A DNA stretch of 64,000 bases from Icerya purchasi. Taxonomy: Eukaryota; Arthropoda; Insecta; Hemiptera; Monophlebidae. A model generated the notes under the pieces. That model was given only the letters and a program-made list of their open reading frames with translations. It was not told where the DNA came from and made no database searches. How positions within the stretch are numbered: position 1 is the first letter of the stretch; the number at the start of each line of letters is the position of its first letter. Both the position numbers and the translations under genes were made by a program. Positions 47,198 to 59,500 of this stretch are shown in pieces. The stretch covers positions 226,235,064 to 226,299,063 of the forward strand of contig CM077115.1 in the NCBI GenBank assembly GCA_039619475.1, read 5' to 3'.

Positions 47198-47260
47198 TTA
47201 TTATTATTCTTATTATTTTTATTGTTATTGTTATTATTATTTTTATTATTATTCTTATTA

Positions 47261-47336
<76 letters not shown>

Positions 47337-47345
47337 CATCATCAT
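47198..47345. repeat. (ATT)n microsatellite
   Basis: An ATT tract with CTT and GTT variants on its left and CATCATCATC at its right end. It causes a false Tyr-rich 141-codon frame on the plus strand. Confidence 0.95.
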
Positions 47346-49030
47346 CGCATTGTTGTTGGACAATGTGTTTATATGCCGTTTAAAAGAATAATATTTTTCA
47401 TCGGCGACTATATAGTACGCGAGAAGAACTGTATAGAAGAGCGAACATCAAAAAAGCCGTGAAATCGTATAGGTGGAGCGAAATTTTTTTTTTGTTAATT
47501 TTTTTCCCGCTTTCTTCGCGGAGTCAAAGCTGCACTACTGAAGCCGCTTATTCATAGCGAGAGATGTTGGCCTGTGTCGGTGTGTGAGAAAAAATATAAA
47601 TTAAAATGATGAAGCTGGTTAGCGTGGGCGAGCACACACTATTTCGGAGTGTGTTTAGTAGGAGCAGAGCAAGGCGTCTATAATAAATCGGCGATCTCAT
47701 CTCATCTCATCTCATTTAAGAGCAGTATCATCAGCTGAAAAACGAAGAGCGCCGTGGCGAACCGTCAGAGATGGAGACTCAAAGATAAATTACATATCCA
47801 CCCACAATTATAAAGAAGAATTATAGCCAGTTGCCGACCGACTTTGATTCCGTTGCCAAAGACGCTTCATACGTTCTAGAAGAAAATACTCCTAATAACA
47901 ACGCTATAACTAGATAACAACTATTTAACAACTAGCCTAGCCTTGTGCGAATCACACAATTAACTACAAAAATAAATAGATACTTACCCATTATATGTGC
48001 AGCACTACACACATCAGCACGTACGCACCTACACACGCCTCTATATGTATGTGTATGTGTATAATACAGTAAAGCCGCATTTAATATGGTATTCGGCCAT
48101 TAATGTTACAATCGTATAGATGCGCCGGTCAGTTATTTGTTTTATAGAATAGCAGGGAGCGTTCTTTGGCCAAACGCTTCGTTATTTATACGACCATCCG
48201 AGGAATAATAAGCTGAAAGTAAATATATTTCAGTGTTTACACTGGCCGAAATATACAAATTGTCCTGACAGCATGCCCGCCAACCGACTCAACTGTAATA
48301 ATTACTCACGGCTATTTCATTTCTTGTTCAAATTAAAAATTTACTTTTCCCGCATTATTTGTCAAATGAAAATTATGCTCGTTTGCGGAAATTCCCAGCG
48401 GAGGCAGGTGCAATTTATAGTCCCGTTTAACGCGCTCAACCTTTTAGAAATTCTCCTCCGCAGTCAAGTCGACCATCGTTGCCGTGGATTTCGAAGGAAC
48501 TCACCAAACAAACAACAAATATTACGCAATAAGAAAAAATCGGGCCTACATTTTCATGCTGCTTTTTAAAGTCCCCCGGTAAACAAAACTGCAAAACGAA
48601 AAATGTGCCGATGATATAACTAATTATCACCGAGTTCTAAACTCACATGCATTAATTTATCGGTCGGTTATGATTTGTTTTTTTTTTTTTCATTTATTTT
48701 AGGCTCATTAACTAGAGCCGCAATAATCACTATATCCAATATTCCACTCGAGAAGCGGAACACCATTAGCTAACCGACAGTTAGTTACCAAAAAACATAC
48801 ATTATATATCGTATATATAGGAATATTTCAATATGTTGCGTTCCGGCTGAAGGCACAAATGATTACGATCGTTTAATAAATAATTCCGTAAATTTAATTT
48901 GATCGTAGGTATCTTTTTAGCTTTTTTTAATTAATTAATAAATAAGTGTTATCTGCGTGTCCGTAATTTGTCATTTTTTTAAGAGTGAAAACTACTCAAC
49001 CGATCCAGCTAAATCCGAAAAACACTTCGA
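47346..49030. other. Unassigned, partly CpG-richer sequence
   Basis: A short (CTCAT)n run lies at 47696-47714. The part at about 48070-48560 is less A+T-rich, with homeodomain-type words (GGCCATTAATG, GTCAAATGAAAATTATG, GCAATTTATAG). The two opposite-strand frames there (48273-48569, 48436-48630) match nothing. It may be host regulatory sequence. At 48980-49030 GTGAAAACTACTCAACCGAT and CCAGCTAAATCCGAAAAACA have the wording of insect LINE 3' ends. Confidence 0.3.
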
Positions 49031-49200
49031 TATTTTTTTTTTTTTTTTGGCATTAAACACCATTTGGCAACTAACTAATCATTGAATTAATCCTTCGGCT
49101 CGTTTAAATCAATCTATACTTTTCTCCGTCGCTGGGAATCGAATCCTCGTGACTACTATCTTAATAATCCGCCGTTCACGCCACTAGGCTATCGCGACGA
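49031..49200 (-). mobile_element. tRNA-derived SINE, family 2-like, copy b
   Basis: The minus-strand head TCGTCGCGATAGCCTAGTGG is followed by GAGGATTCGATTCCCAGCGA (B box). It ends GTGTTTAATGCC plus poly-A (poly-T at 49033-49049 on the plus strand). The GCC-poly-A end resembles family 2, and the head resembles family 1, so it may be a chimera or a third lineage. Confidence 0.7.
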
Positions 49201-49284
49201 TTTGAAATACACTTCAATTACGCGCAGGTTATATAATCTGAAATGAACCTTCTTGTGATGGCTGAAAGTTTACAGAATTCAACG

Positions 49285-49490
49285 TGAAAATTTTCGACTA
49301 ATTATAGGATATCCTAGATATACGCTAAAGTGTAAGTAAAGACGGATCCCATGATAAAAAGGAACTGGCTCCAATATTCCCTCTTCAGATCTATTAGGTT
49401 TATCAGTAACATTATACGGAAAGCATGACTTAACAATCCATAATACCTTATCAAGAGTATGCGACTCCTTTACTTTTACGCAACTTAGAA
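49285..49490 (+). repeat. SINE-like repeat, family 3, copy b
   Basis: AAAAAGGAACTGGCTCCAAT, then ATTCCCTCTTCAGATCTATT, and TTATCAAGAGTATGCGACTC with CTTTACTTTT match the order of blocks in 40190-40445 and 57415-57600. The B-box part is missing or eroded. Confidence 0.5.
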
Positions 49491-49909
49491 CGCCTATAGC
49501 TGCCAACAGTATGTTTCCGAAAGCGTCCAACTAAATCAGACCGCATCTGTTTATTAATTGCGAAAAATAAGGTTCCGGAAATCCGCTAATCTAAGTAACC
49601 GACTTGGTGAGGTAGCATGTAAGTTTGTCCGTTTGTATAAATTTTCATAAAACAATCCTTAATCAGTATTCTGTCAACACAGAAATCCGCTTCATCTTAC
49701 ACATGGTATTATAGCCGAAAACTAAAAAATTTGTTCGCTGAAGTACGGTATTATATCTCTTCGATTAATCTCACTTTTCTTTTTATTATTTACACAGTTG
49801 ATCCAAAACGCGATTATTTAAAAAAAGAGCGGCAGCTCTTTCAAGCGCGATCTTTTTAGGCATGAATCTTTTTCGCGCAGACTTTTTTAGGCGTGGATCG
49901 TTTAGGCCA

Positions 49910-50050
49910 ATGATTCTCCTCAACCGGAGCCATATGGCCCCCTTAGTGAGCCGTGAAATTTTTTAAGGAAGCCCTGAAAAATTAAAAGTGGGAGCCCCAT
50001 AGGGGGGGGGGGAGCTACATCGCGGAAGAAAAATAGTAATTTACGAAGCG
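49910..50050. mobile_element. hAT-like MITE end (possible)
   Basis: CAATGATTCTCCTCAACCGG, then GAGCCATATGGCCCCCTTAG, resembles the CAGTGGTTCTCAACC ends of hAT-derived elements. A G-run (50000-50010) follows. The matching opposite end was not found. Confidence 0.35.
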
Positions 50051-50078
50051 GCGGGAAATATAGTTTGATTTTAAAATT

Positions 50079-50127
50079 TTGTTGTTTCTAAAAAAAATGA
50101 CACTGCGATTTTTTTAGAAACAACAAA
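50079..50127. other. Perfect 19-bp hairpin
   Basis: TTTGTTGTTTCTAAAAAAA (50079-50097) is mirrored exactly by TTTTTTTAGAAACAACAAA (50109-50127) with an 11-nt loop. It might be part of the MITE end to its left, or a fold-back insertion. No function is implied. Confidence 0.85.
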
Positions 50128-51039
50128 CAAATTAAACCTTACTAATAGAACATTTAATTTAACTATGTCCGAACAGACCCACTTAGTGGTCGCTTAAAGT
50201 TACGAAGTCATGTAGGAATTCTTTTATAATTTTAATATTATTATAATTTTGCTTAAATGATTAATTTACATTATGTATGTACTACTATCAGAATCGCGAA
50301 ATGCTTGCCGCCCATCGTATCTGCAATAATAACTTAATTTGTAGATGAAACGTTTACAGTACACAAGTAAAGATCAAGATTACCATTTATTCTTCCCTAA
50401 ACGGTGCTCTATGAAGGTTGGCTCGGATTCCCATTCCAACACAATCTCACTAAATTTTATAAGGTTATAAATTTAAATATTTACTTCATTATTGATGTTC
50501 AAGCGACTTGTGCAAATGAAGGAAAGATTAAAGGATCGTTAGCATCAGCAACTCTACATGCACTAAAAAACGAAGATAATGGTTTAGTATTAATAACAAA
50601 GTAAAACTAAGCAAGTTCAGAATTTCATGAAAATAAAGACCACTCTAAATAATGATAGAATGAATGTGAGAATATTCGACAATGAAGTTATTGAATAGAT
50701 GTAAAAACCGACATTTCAAAAAACTGGTCGACAATTCTAAAACTGGAAATTCGACTGAAAGTCAAAGTGCTAATATTAAATCATAAGAAAGCTCCGAAGC
50801 CGAAACAAAGGACAAATGGAATAAATACTTCGCTGTTAATAATTTAGAGGTCTAAATAAAACGGTTCCGATTTCATAAGAGCAATAGCAAAGTTTTAATC
50901 CGGAGGGCCAGTAAGGAACTTCATTCAAGTATCTCTGGTAATATTCAGTTCTAAAGTTATTTTCGAAGCTGCTCAGCGAAAATTCCAAGTGTACGTCAAA
51001 AAGAATAAAATACATTTATTATAACCCAAAAACATCCTA
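50128..51039. other. Unassigned A+T-rich sequence
   Basis: A 66-codon frame (50404-50604, ASATLHALKNEDNG) matches no family. Nothing else was recognised. Confidence 0.3.
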
Positions 51040-51620
51040 ATCCAGTTTCAGAATTACCCAGCACTTTACCTTTCTTTTTTCTTTTCTTTTTTTTTTTTTG
51101 TTATTCATTGTTTTCTTTTTTGCAGAAATAATTAAGTTGACATTTTGAAAATTTTTCTTTTTCCCAGAATTAACGAAGTTGCTGTTTACTTTATTTTTGT
51201 AGAGTGGCCAACCAAAAGAAAGGCTAAACTTGAATTCTATCGGAAGTTGAAGTTTTGAAGGAAGCAAGAAAAAGGAAAAAATGAAGACAAAGATAGGAGA
51301 TAAAGTTAGGTAACACTGTTTGGAAGTTTAAGAATAAAAAACAGTTTGCGAGCAAGAGGCGCAATAGACAAGTAAAAGATCAGGGAAAGGAGTAGAAAAA
51401 TAAACGAAATCTAGAAAAGGAGAAAAAACGATAAGAACCGATGCTGGTGAAGGGAGAAGCGGATGAATTAAGTGATAGAAGAAAAGTCTGTGTAAAAATG
51501 TAGAATCAGCGGATGTTAGAGAAGTAATTGCAGGGTGCGGAATGCGGCAAAGAATCAGCTTTCTCGTTGTCCAACACATCCCTGTTTGGCTGGGAGTAGT
51601 TTGAAGGAAGTCAATCTGGA
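51040..51620 (-). pseudogene. Jockey-like RNase H and 3' region, degraded
   Basis: On the minus strand near 51590-51530 the readings TPSQTGM and DNEKADSLPHSA match the W-T-P-S-H-x-G-I-x-G-N-E-x-A-D-x-x-A motif of retrotransposon RNase H. Downstream FLHRLFFYHLIHPLLPSPAS and LIVFSPFLDFVYFSTPFPDL fit the hydrophobic C-terminal tail seen at 11.2-11.5 kb. The plus strand is A+G-rich to about 51900, so older upstream parts may continue there unreadably. Confidence 0.6.
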
Positions 51621-54600
51621 TGAAACGGCTACGGTGTTAATATAAAGCAGCGAAGGGAGGAAAAGATATCCAAGTAGTAAAAAATGATTGCAAAGTCGGA
51701 AGTAGTTAAAATTTTCAAACGGAACGGAAACATCAAGAAAAAGAAAATTGTCGCGAAAGACAGCAACAGATCCGGCGAAAAAAAACGGAGTAAGAAGATG
51801 CGATGATGTTGAAGCGAAAATGGATCAATTAGTGAAAGGACGGCACGAAAGAAAATTAAACGTTTAGAGAAGAATCGGTGAAAGCATATAACTGAGCCGG
51901 CAAGGTAACCAAGTTATAGCTCTGGTCGAAATTACGTGATTCAAGCCAAAATTATTTATGTACCGACGGTGTGTACACTTATGGCTTTGAATGAGAGTAA
52001 TTTTAATAACAAATGCCATCCTCTTATTTACGAAATCAAACGCAGATATGTTAATATCTTCAATTACCGTTCGCAGGTAAGTTTCTACTAGGTAGCCCCG
52101 GCGTCATTCGGCGAAAAAGACCGCTTTCGATAATGAATTATTGCTTCGTCAGATCTCTTTTTTAATGTTAAGGGTGACAATAGTGTGGAGCTGATTTCAA
52201 AAGTAGTCAAAACCGAAGTAAATGTTACGGCGCAGTCGGAGATTTCCTTTACTCCGCGCTATTATTCTATTTCAGAATCTCGGCCAACGTAAATACGTTG
52301 TTATTATTTGCCAGTTACGTACATTATTCTCGAGTAAGTAAAATTTGCAAATAAGTGTTAAATGCGATGCAACGATCATTATCAAACTTCTTAGAAGGTA
52401 TTAACTGTTTAACTGCGATAAATACGAATACTATCGACATCGAGCACTTTAATTACGAGTCTACGCAGCGTTATGGTCTAGAAGAAAGAGAAAAATTATT
52501 TAGAGAAATATATAGAAGATAAAATGAGAAAATGTGCGCTAAAAAAGGAAAAATTCCCTAATTTTGAAGTTAGAGTGGAAAATGGAGAGAATCTGAGACT
52601 AAAGAACACTCGGACAAAAATGATCTGTCAAGTTTGCGTAAATTCCGAAAGTACACGGAACTGAATAATGGCTCCTGTTTTTAAAGGTCTTTCGTTCCTC
52701 AAATCATCTCCAACTTCCTTTCTCGGATATGATCTAATTTTAGACTGCGCGTTTCTGGCCCAGTTACTCAGAAATTGGCTTTGCGTGTTCTCTGTGTGGT
52801 GCCGTTTAGAAACAAAAAAAAAAAAAAAAAAAAAGGTGGGGTTTTTAAAAATATCAAGGAAATCGTTGTTGGCTGAAACGATTTACCATTCTAATATAGT
52901 GTAAACAATTCTTTAATTAATTTTTGTAACGATTGCTGCGAAGAATTTCTCGACTTAATCATTCCTACAAAAGACAAAACGATAAAGCGAAAATGTCGAA
53001 TAAACTCAACGATTTTAATCGGCTTTCATGGTAAATAGACACAAAAATAAAAAGAGAAAAAAAATTCGAACTAGGTTAACTTCATAAACGCGTACATTTT
53101 CATAATTACAGTAAAAAATCACAGAAAACCAGTTTAAGATACCGAATCAATCAACAGTATGAAAAATTGTTCTATCCGGTCCAATTGTCCTGGGTAGAGT
53201 TGCCCTTAGTTGACCAGGACCAAAAAAAAAAAAAAAATCCTCTATTGCGGTGCTATATTACCCACACTGAAGTTCAGATCACAGACACTTGACACGCTCT
53301 GTTTCCACTTGACATTCAAATGAAAGAAAGTACATAAAAATATTCTTGAAAGAACAGATTTTGGTTGTAATTTAAAGAATTTTTGTAAAGTGCAGCTTTA
53401 ATTAATAAATTACAAAGAATATTTCATCATCGGCCAAATTTTATTGCCATTACCAGAAAAGCGTAATACATTTTCCGCAGATTAAAGGTGTACGGCGTGA
53501 AATTTTACTAAAATTTTTTACCGATATAAAAAAAATTTGTTTCAGATAATCTTAGTACACGCCTTCAATTGTGATTTAAGTTTTTGAATTTTTCAAAAAA
53601 AGCAAATAATCAAATTATTAACTTATTGTTACGCGGTACAAAAAAACACGTCGATGCGCACCGAGTCGGCCACATTCATTGAAATGAAAATTAACTCCTT
53701 CATCAGTTTTGGCATACTACTTGTATAGCTTATCAGAGTTATATTAGCATTTTTCTTTATGTCTACGGGAGCCGCTAATACACAGCGGCTACACCAGACC
53801 TAATTTCTACTTTAATTTTTCAAATGTTTTAAACATTGCAAGAAAGGAAGAACAAAAAAGTACGTCTTTAACGTTTCGGAAAACTAGAAAAACATTTTAA
53901 ACAAAACTTTTACCGGTCCAATGCGGTGAATGAATACAAAAGCGATCCCAAAAAGATTTCTTCGTGAAGGACTGACTCCACGGGGATAAAAGATAGTTGC
54001 CCACCAAAACGAAGTTAAGGGTAAATGATTAATTGAACATAAGCAACGATAAAGTGTGGATTTGTGCGGATGATTTCCAACATGAAAAAAATTAAAAAAA
54101 AAAAAAAGTTAAATTTTTTTAGGGTAGTAGATTAATCGCATGCGGACGAATGCGATAAAACAGCGAATAATTTTTTCCCGCTGCTGTTTATGATTAGTAT
54201 CGGTTTTTAGTAGCCGGCTTTTTCTTCTTAAACAATTTCACGTTTTAGAACGATCATATTTCAAGGGAAATAAACATTCGAATGAAAAACATAATCTTAA
54301 ATACGAAGCGTAACCCCGTTCGTGACAGACACATTAAAGGTATATAGCTAATGTTAGACATTTAACGTTTCGCATCGTGCTCCGTATCTGCAATTATTTA
54401 TTAGAAAAAAAAAGATGTAATAATACAAAAAATCATTTTTTAAGAACATACAGAAAACATTACTATGTTTTCACTTGCTGCGTGTACATAAAGGTAAAGT
54501 GAATTTCATTGCCTCGGTATTGGAGATTACAAAGTTTTTAAGTTACACTGATGAGAGTAGATCAACTTTTTTCGCTTGCCACTTTTACTTTGCTAGCGCA

Positions 54601-54698
54601 CACAATGATGGAATCGAAGAAGAAATCAAAAAAGAAAAAACAGTACCTTCCTAGAAAACCTTCAACTACCGCGAATAACAGTCAAATTTTTTTCCAAC
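51621..54698. other. Unassigned sequence
   Basis: About 51640-51900 stays A+G-rich on the plus strand and may be more of the Jockey-like relic. About 51900-52480 is less A+T-rich and might be host regulatory sequence. Homopolymers lie at 52814-52834, 53222-53237 and 54091-54107. No gene, RNA or repeat pair was recognised. Confidence 0.3.
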
Positions 54699-54857
54699 CT
54701 TTTTTTTTTTCTTTCTTTTTTGGCCTCATTAACTACGGACATTAACCCGGTGCAAGTGAAATTTTTGAAAGTGTCAATAAACGACAGCGGAAATCGAACC
54801 GGGTACTACCCGAATGAATCACCTCTGCCTAACCGATTAAGCTACGGTAGCCGGCTT
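54699..54857 (-). mobile_element. tRNA-derived SINE, family 2, copy c
   Basis: The minus strand reads GCCGGCTACCGTAGC, A box TAATCGGTTAGGCAG, B box CCGGTTCGATTTCC, body GACACTTTCAAAAATTTCAC and GGGTTAATGTCC, and ends GAGGCC followed by an A-rich tail (poly-T at 54702-54721 on the plus strand). It matches 10084-10239 block by block. A poly-T run (54856-54875) adjoins its head. Confidence 0.85.
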
Positions 54858-55376
54858 TTTTTTTTTTTTTTTTTTGAAAGCTTGAGGAATCATTGCTACA
54901 GTGTAATTTTTTGTCTTTGAAAATGTCTCAGTCCTTTACAATATTTTCTAGATTTTGGACTTTACTGGGCAGAAATAAAAAAAAAAAAAACAAAAAAAAA
55001 AACGGTTACCCTGGGAACTTTTATATTGAATACGAATTTCATTACCCTGTAACTGGGAATTTTAAAAACGTTTGCGTTAGGTATATTTGCAATTCGAGAT
55101 AGAGGTGGTAAAGTACTAAAATTATTTTAGGTAATAGGACAAGTCTATGTTATGTAGACGTGATTTAAAGAATATTTAATCGTTTACTAAATATAACACA
55201 TTCGTTTTCGTAGGCGTAAAAAATAATTAGTAAGTTACAGGAATAATTTTCAGCTACGTTCGTGAGCGCAATTTATTTTGTAAGACTTCGTACGCTTGGA
55301 AGAGCTTGGAAATAAGTCGATCGTAAAAGTTTCGCTACGATGTTGTTTTAGCCGTTGTGCGAATTGCAATGAATAG

Positions 55377-55407
<31 letters not shown>

Positions 55408-57414
55408 AATTGCCAGGGAATAAATGCTGTTAGAAACAAAAGAGGAGAAGAAAAAGAAAGTCATACTTTATAAGGATTCCGAATACGGGGTTCCGAGATG
55501 CATTACAGCTCATATGCGTTTGGATAAGACATTCGATGCGCTCCTTGTAAGTAAACATTAATCCTTACAGTCGGCGGACCGTTGCTATGAGATGCTCAGA
55601 TAGAGTGACCTGCAAAGAAGAAGGCAATTAAATAAAGGGAATAAAAGGGCTCTATATCGAGAGCTGATTAGATTGCGCAAAGAATAGTATCCTGCAAAAA
55701 CTGTAATCGTGTCGGATGAAATCTGTATAAAGTTTATCAGAGACGATGTTGAAGCGAGTAATCACGTATTGGCGTGATAACGTTTGCGACTGAATATGTC
55801 TAAATCGAAAATCAACGCATTATGATCCGAGCGTATAGCTGCACGAATGAAATCGTATAGAAACACGCACACACACAGAGGCGTACAAATGAACCGAGAA
55901 GAACTGGGGGGACACCGGTGCGAGACCGGTATTTAAAATTAATAGTAGACACGAAAAACGATTAAGCTCCCTACGCTAATTTTACGTAAGAAGAAAATAT
56001 TCTCGGTACTTTAATTAAATAAGATTATTTTGTATTTGGAAAAAGAATTGGCGTTTAAACGATATACACATGAATATTATAATATACACCTAAAATTATG
56101 AAAACCCACAATAATCATAAACAAAAACAAAGTCTACTCATTGCCATATGCCGCTGGCTCAAACGTTCACAATGCGAATAGACGTCATAAAATTTTACGT
56201 AATTAATTGACCCTAGCCCCCTTTGCTGAATGCGAAAAATAAAATATTTTATACCAACTCTCCTTCCGCTTGAAGTCTCTTACGTAATAAATAATAAAGC
56301 GCCGAATTGTTTATTTTGCGGTAAAAACCGTTACCATCTCTGCCGTTCAGATCGTTTACAATTTGAAAAATCGGTTATTATTACAAATGACTGGAATTTC
56401 AGTTTTTCAAGTAAAATTAGGAACTGTTCTTTTTTTTTTTTTGTTTTTTTAGCGGTTCTTCTCAACTATAGTCAATCAGAAACTGTGTTACGCGCTTTAC
56501 TTTTAAAACTTACGAATTAGGTTGTTTCTAAAGAACGTCAAAAGCACCTGAATGTAGATTTATGTATTTCATTGCGCGAACACGCTAGGGAAGTATGAAA
56601 ATTTTTCATGGTTAATATTATTAGCGCTAAAACTCAAATAAATTGCGCACAAGAAGAAGATTGCAGGAACCCATAAATTTTGACATGTAGAATTCTTGAC
56701 AAAGAAAGTTCTTACTAAACGCAGAGTGCACAAAAATGGCTGAAATTTGCAATGGTCAAAGGTTAAGGAGCAACATTATTAGAAAAAGAGAATTTCATTA
56801 AATAACAGTAAATGATCTAAATAGGAAGCTGAACCAAAATTTTTATCCGGCTTTAAGAAGTGCCCGGCGGGGATTTGATCTTTTCGATAATGGAGAGGGG
56901 TCATACGATATTATATCGTCTTACCTAGCCTACACAGCTACTTTATAATGCAACTGCTCCCCGTTATTATGTTTGGAAAATATAATTTAGCGCAGTTAAA
57001 AGAGCCGGAACAGGTTACAGGTTGCGCGGCTATTTTATTAATGTCCTATAAGCAGTATTTTCGCATAAATAATGTTTCATTTAGCCGTTAGCGTGTGTCG
57101 TCCACGTTAGTTTTTCCGATTCAGCGCTATTTTAATAAACTTTAATAATAGGCTGTGTGTTGCACTGTGTACGTTATACAAGTATTAATAGAAAAATAAA
57201 TCGATCTCCGATGATTTTGGAAGTGAACGTGTCTGCGCAGCTTCGTCTACGTTGTAAATGAACTAATTTTCATGCATATCGCAAGTTTCAAAATTACACG
57301 GCAACAGATATTTTTATCTTTTATAAGCGCCGTTATAATTTCGGTCGAATTTCCCTTTCGAATTCAAGTTGTATACAACGTTTAAATGCGCTATGTACAC
57401 GCAGCCTGAAATTA
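54858..57414. other. Unassigned A+T-rich sequence
   Basis: It contains a long poly-T (55379-55403) and AAGGATTCCGAATACGG (55472-55488), a possible stray HINE-like terminal word. The frame 56230-56520 has a chance-like composition. No gene or RNA was recognised. Confidence 0.3.
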
Positions 57415-57600
57415 AATATTACCTATATGCCGGACAAATAATCTGGAGAGGGGACGTAAGAACGGTCGGGAGAACTACCGACTCACAATATTCCCTTCAG
57501 ATCCACCAGACTGCTAACTAGTACACTGTGGTGAAAAAAAGGTTAATTCTGCAAGTCACCGTAGCTCGATATGTAGCGCTTACTTTACTCGCTTAAATAT
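57415..57600 (+). repeat. SINE-like repeat, family 3, copy c
   Basis: TAATCTGGAGAGGGGACGTA, then GGGAGAACTACCGACTCACA and ATATTCCCTTCAGATCCACC, then CTAGTACACTGTGGTG, and the end GCGCTTACTTTAC match the order of blocks in the other two copies. It is strongly diverged. Confidence 0.5.
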
Positions 57601-58480
57601 TAATTATTCGTTTAAAAACAGAACTATAAAATATTTACGATTTTCGTCTATAACATTATACAATTGCGTAAAAATCTAACGTAATAGGCTTACGATCGAT
57701 TTTAAGTTGCATACATTTATTACTCCTCTCCCATATTCCATTAGGTTAATAAAAATTGTTTAATTAGCCGCGCTTTTAACGTATACAACAAATTATCAAC
57801 TTCACGAGGAACGCAGTAGTAATTGCTATTGTTCAAAAAACCAGAAATTCTAGAAAACATTGATAGTCTCCGAAAATAGCCCGAACAAAAAAAAAAATTC
57901 ACGTAAATGCGTATGCAATACGTTTGCGTTCGAATGAAACGATGCTATTTACTTCTAGCTCGTGTCATTCGATACGGCTTGATTTGGAATCGAGAGCACT
58001 ACTAAAATTTGAGCAAATTCGGTCTAGCCATTTTTGAGTAATTTAAAACATTGCACAGAACAGCGAGCGAATTTCTGAAAACTAATGTTATTCATTTTGT
58101 CGTAGAATATGGCTGAATTTTAAAAAGAAAACGAAAGAATAGCTTTTAATAAAAAATAAAAAAGTATTTCTTAAAAAATTGCTCTGAATGCGATCCCGTG
58201 TAAATAGTGCAGCTAAAGAATTCCCTGGCGAGTATACAGGTAATCGGGAAATTATTGCTGTCTTTTAGTGTCGTCTTTTGTCACCATGCACGAAGCCCTT
58301 GTTTATAGAAACTAAATTTAAATACACGGTTTTCTATTCAATGATTTGTTATTTTCCTTTTTAATTATAACGATTAAAATGGTCTAACGCTGTCACGCGT
58401 CCATCCATGAAACTATCACTTCAGTCGGTATTAGGGCAATACGTTTATTTATTATTACTGCAGTAATAATTTTTAAAATA
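57601..58480. other. Unassigned, with an RTE-like 3' motif
   Basis: At about 58005-58045 AAATTTGAGCAAATTCGGTC, TAGCCATTTTTGAGTAATTT has the wording (A-T-T-x-G-x-x-x-x-A-T-C-G-G-T-C-x-A-G-C-C) of insect RTE-type 3' ends. Nothing else was recognised. Confidence 0.35.
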
Positions 58481-59500
58481 TTGATTCAGAGAGCTCTCGC
58501 AGTAAAAAGAAGCATATACGTCGCGTACATAGACTATGAAAAAGCTTTTGACCGTGTGGAACATGCAAAAGTCCTACAGATTCTGAAGAAATATATGATT
58601 GACAACGAAGATATACAAGCTATCCAAAATTTGTATCAACAACAGAAAGCAAATATCATTATTAGAGGTCAGCAAACGGAAAGAACGTGCGAAATAAAAA
58701 AAGGGCGTGAGGCAACGGTGTCCGCTGTCGCCACGGCTTTTCAGTGCATATGCCGAAGAAATTACAAAACACAGAGTCTTCCAGAGAATGGGCTTCAACG
58801 TGGCTGGAGAAAGAATAAGCAGCGTATGTTATGCAGACGATCGTGTGTTTATTGCGGGAACACCAATTCAACTACAAGCAATGACGAATACGTTGAACAC
58901 GGAAGGAAAACGTTATGGAATGAAAATAAATGCGGACAAGACCAAAGTTATGCAGATTGGAAGAACGGCGAACAGTAGACCAATATGCATCAAAGTGGAT
59001 GGCGTACCCCAATCGAACAGATTACAAAATACAAATATCTTGGCGTAATCATAACCGATGATGGAAAGGAAAATGACGAAGTAAGAACACCACTTGGCAC
59101 GGCTAGAACAGCGTTTAGCAACCTAGAAAAAATACTGAGAGACCGCAAAATGAAACTAGAACTCCGCTTAAGAATTCTGAAGTGCTATGTATAGTCCATT
59201 GCAAGATATGCAACAGAGACATGGATAATATCAAGAAGAATTAATGCGTTCGAAATGTGACCTTACAGAAGACTCAATAGGATTAAATGGACGGAAAAAG
59301 TCACGAATGAGGAGGTACTGAAGAGGGTGGGACTGGAAAATACGATTCTGCTGACAGCAATTAAGGATTGTAAGCGGCTATTCATCCAAAATAAAATGAC
59401 GAATGATGATTTGTTCTCGTTGGTAGCAAACGGAAAGATTCCGGACATAAGGTCAAGAGGAAGAAGAAGACTCACAATGCTGGATCGAATCACAGAATAG
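58481..59500 (+). pseudogene. RTE-like (BovB-like) reverse transcriptase, frameshifted
   Basis: RNA-dependent DNA polymerase of an RTE-type LINE. It begins inside the palm: YVAYIDYEKAFDRVEHAKVL carries the first catalytic Asp. RQRCPLSPRLFSAYAEEI is the fourth RT block, with R-x-G-C-P-L-S-P changed to R-x-R-C-P-L-S-P. CYADDRVFIAG holds the YADD catalytic pair (58829-58839). MKINADKTKVMQIGR and YKYLGVIITDDG follow, then a thumb-like LELRLRILKCYV. Frame shifts occur near 58705 and 59010, and stops after KCYV (59192) and inside AFEM-PYRR (about 59258). The tail reads KWTEKVTNEEVLKRVG and ends RSRGRRRLTMLDRITE with a stop at 59498-59500. The endonuclease is absent, so the insertion is 5'-truncated. 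Palm residues are kept but the gene is broken. Confidence 0.9.

Noticed and set aside
55464..55490. Further HINE-like terminal hairpin (AAGGATTCCGAATACGG)
   Set aside because: Only the terminal word is similar. The arm does not pair properly and no 3' domain precedes it.
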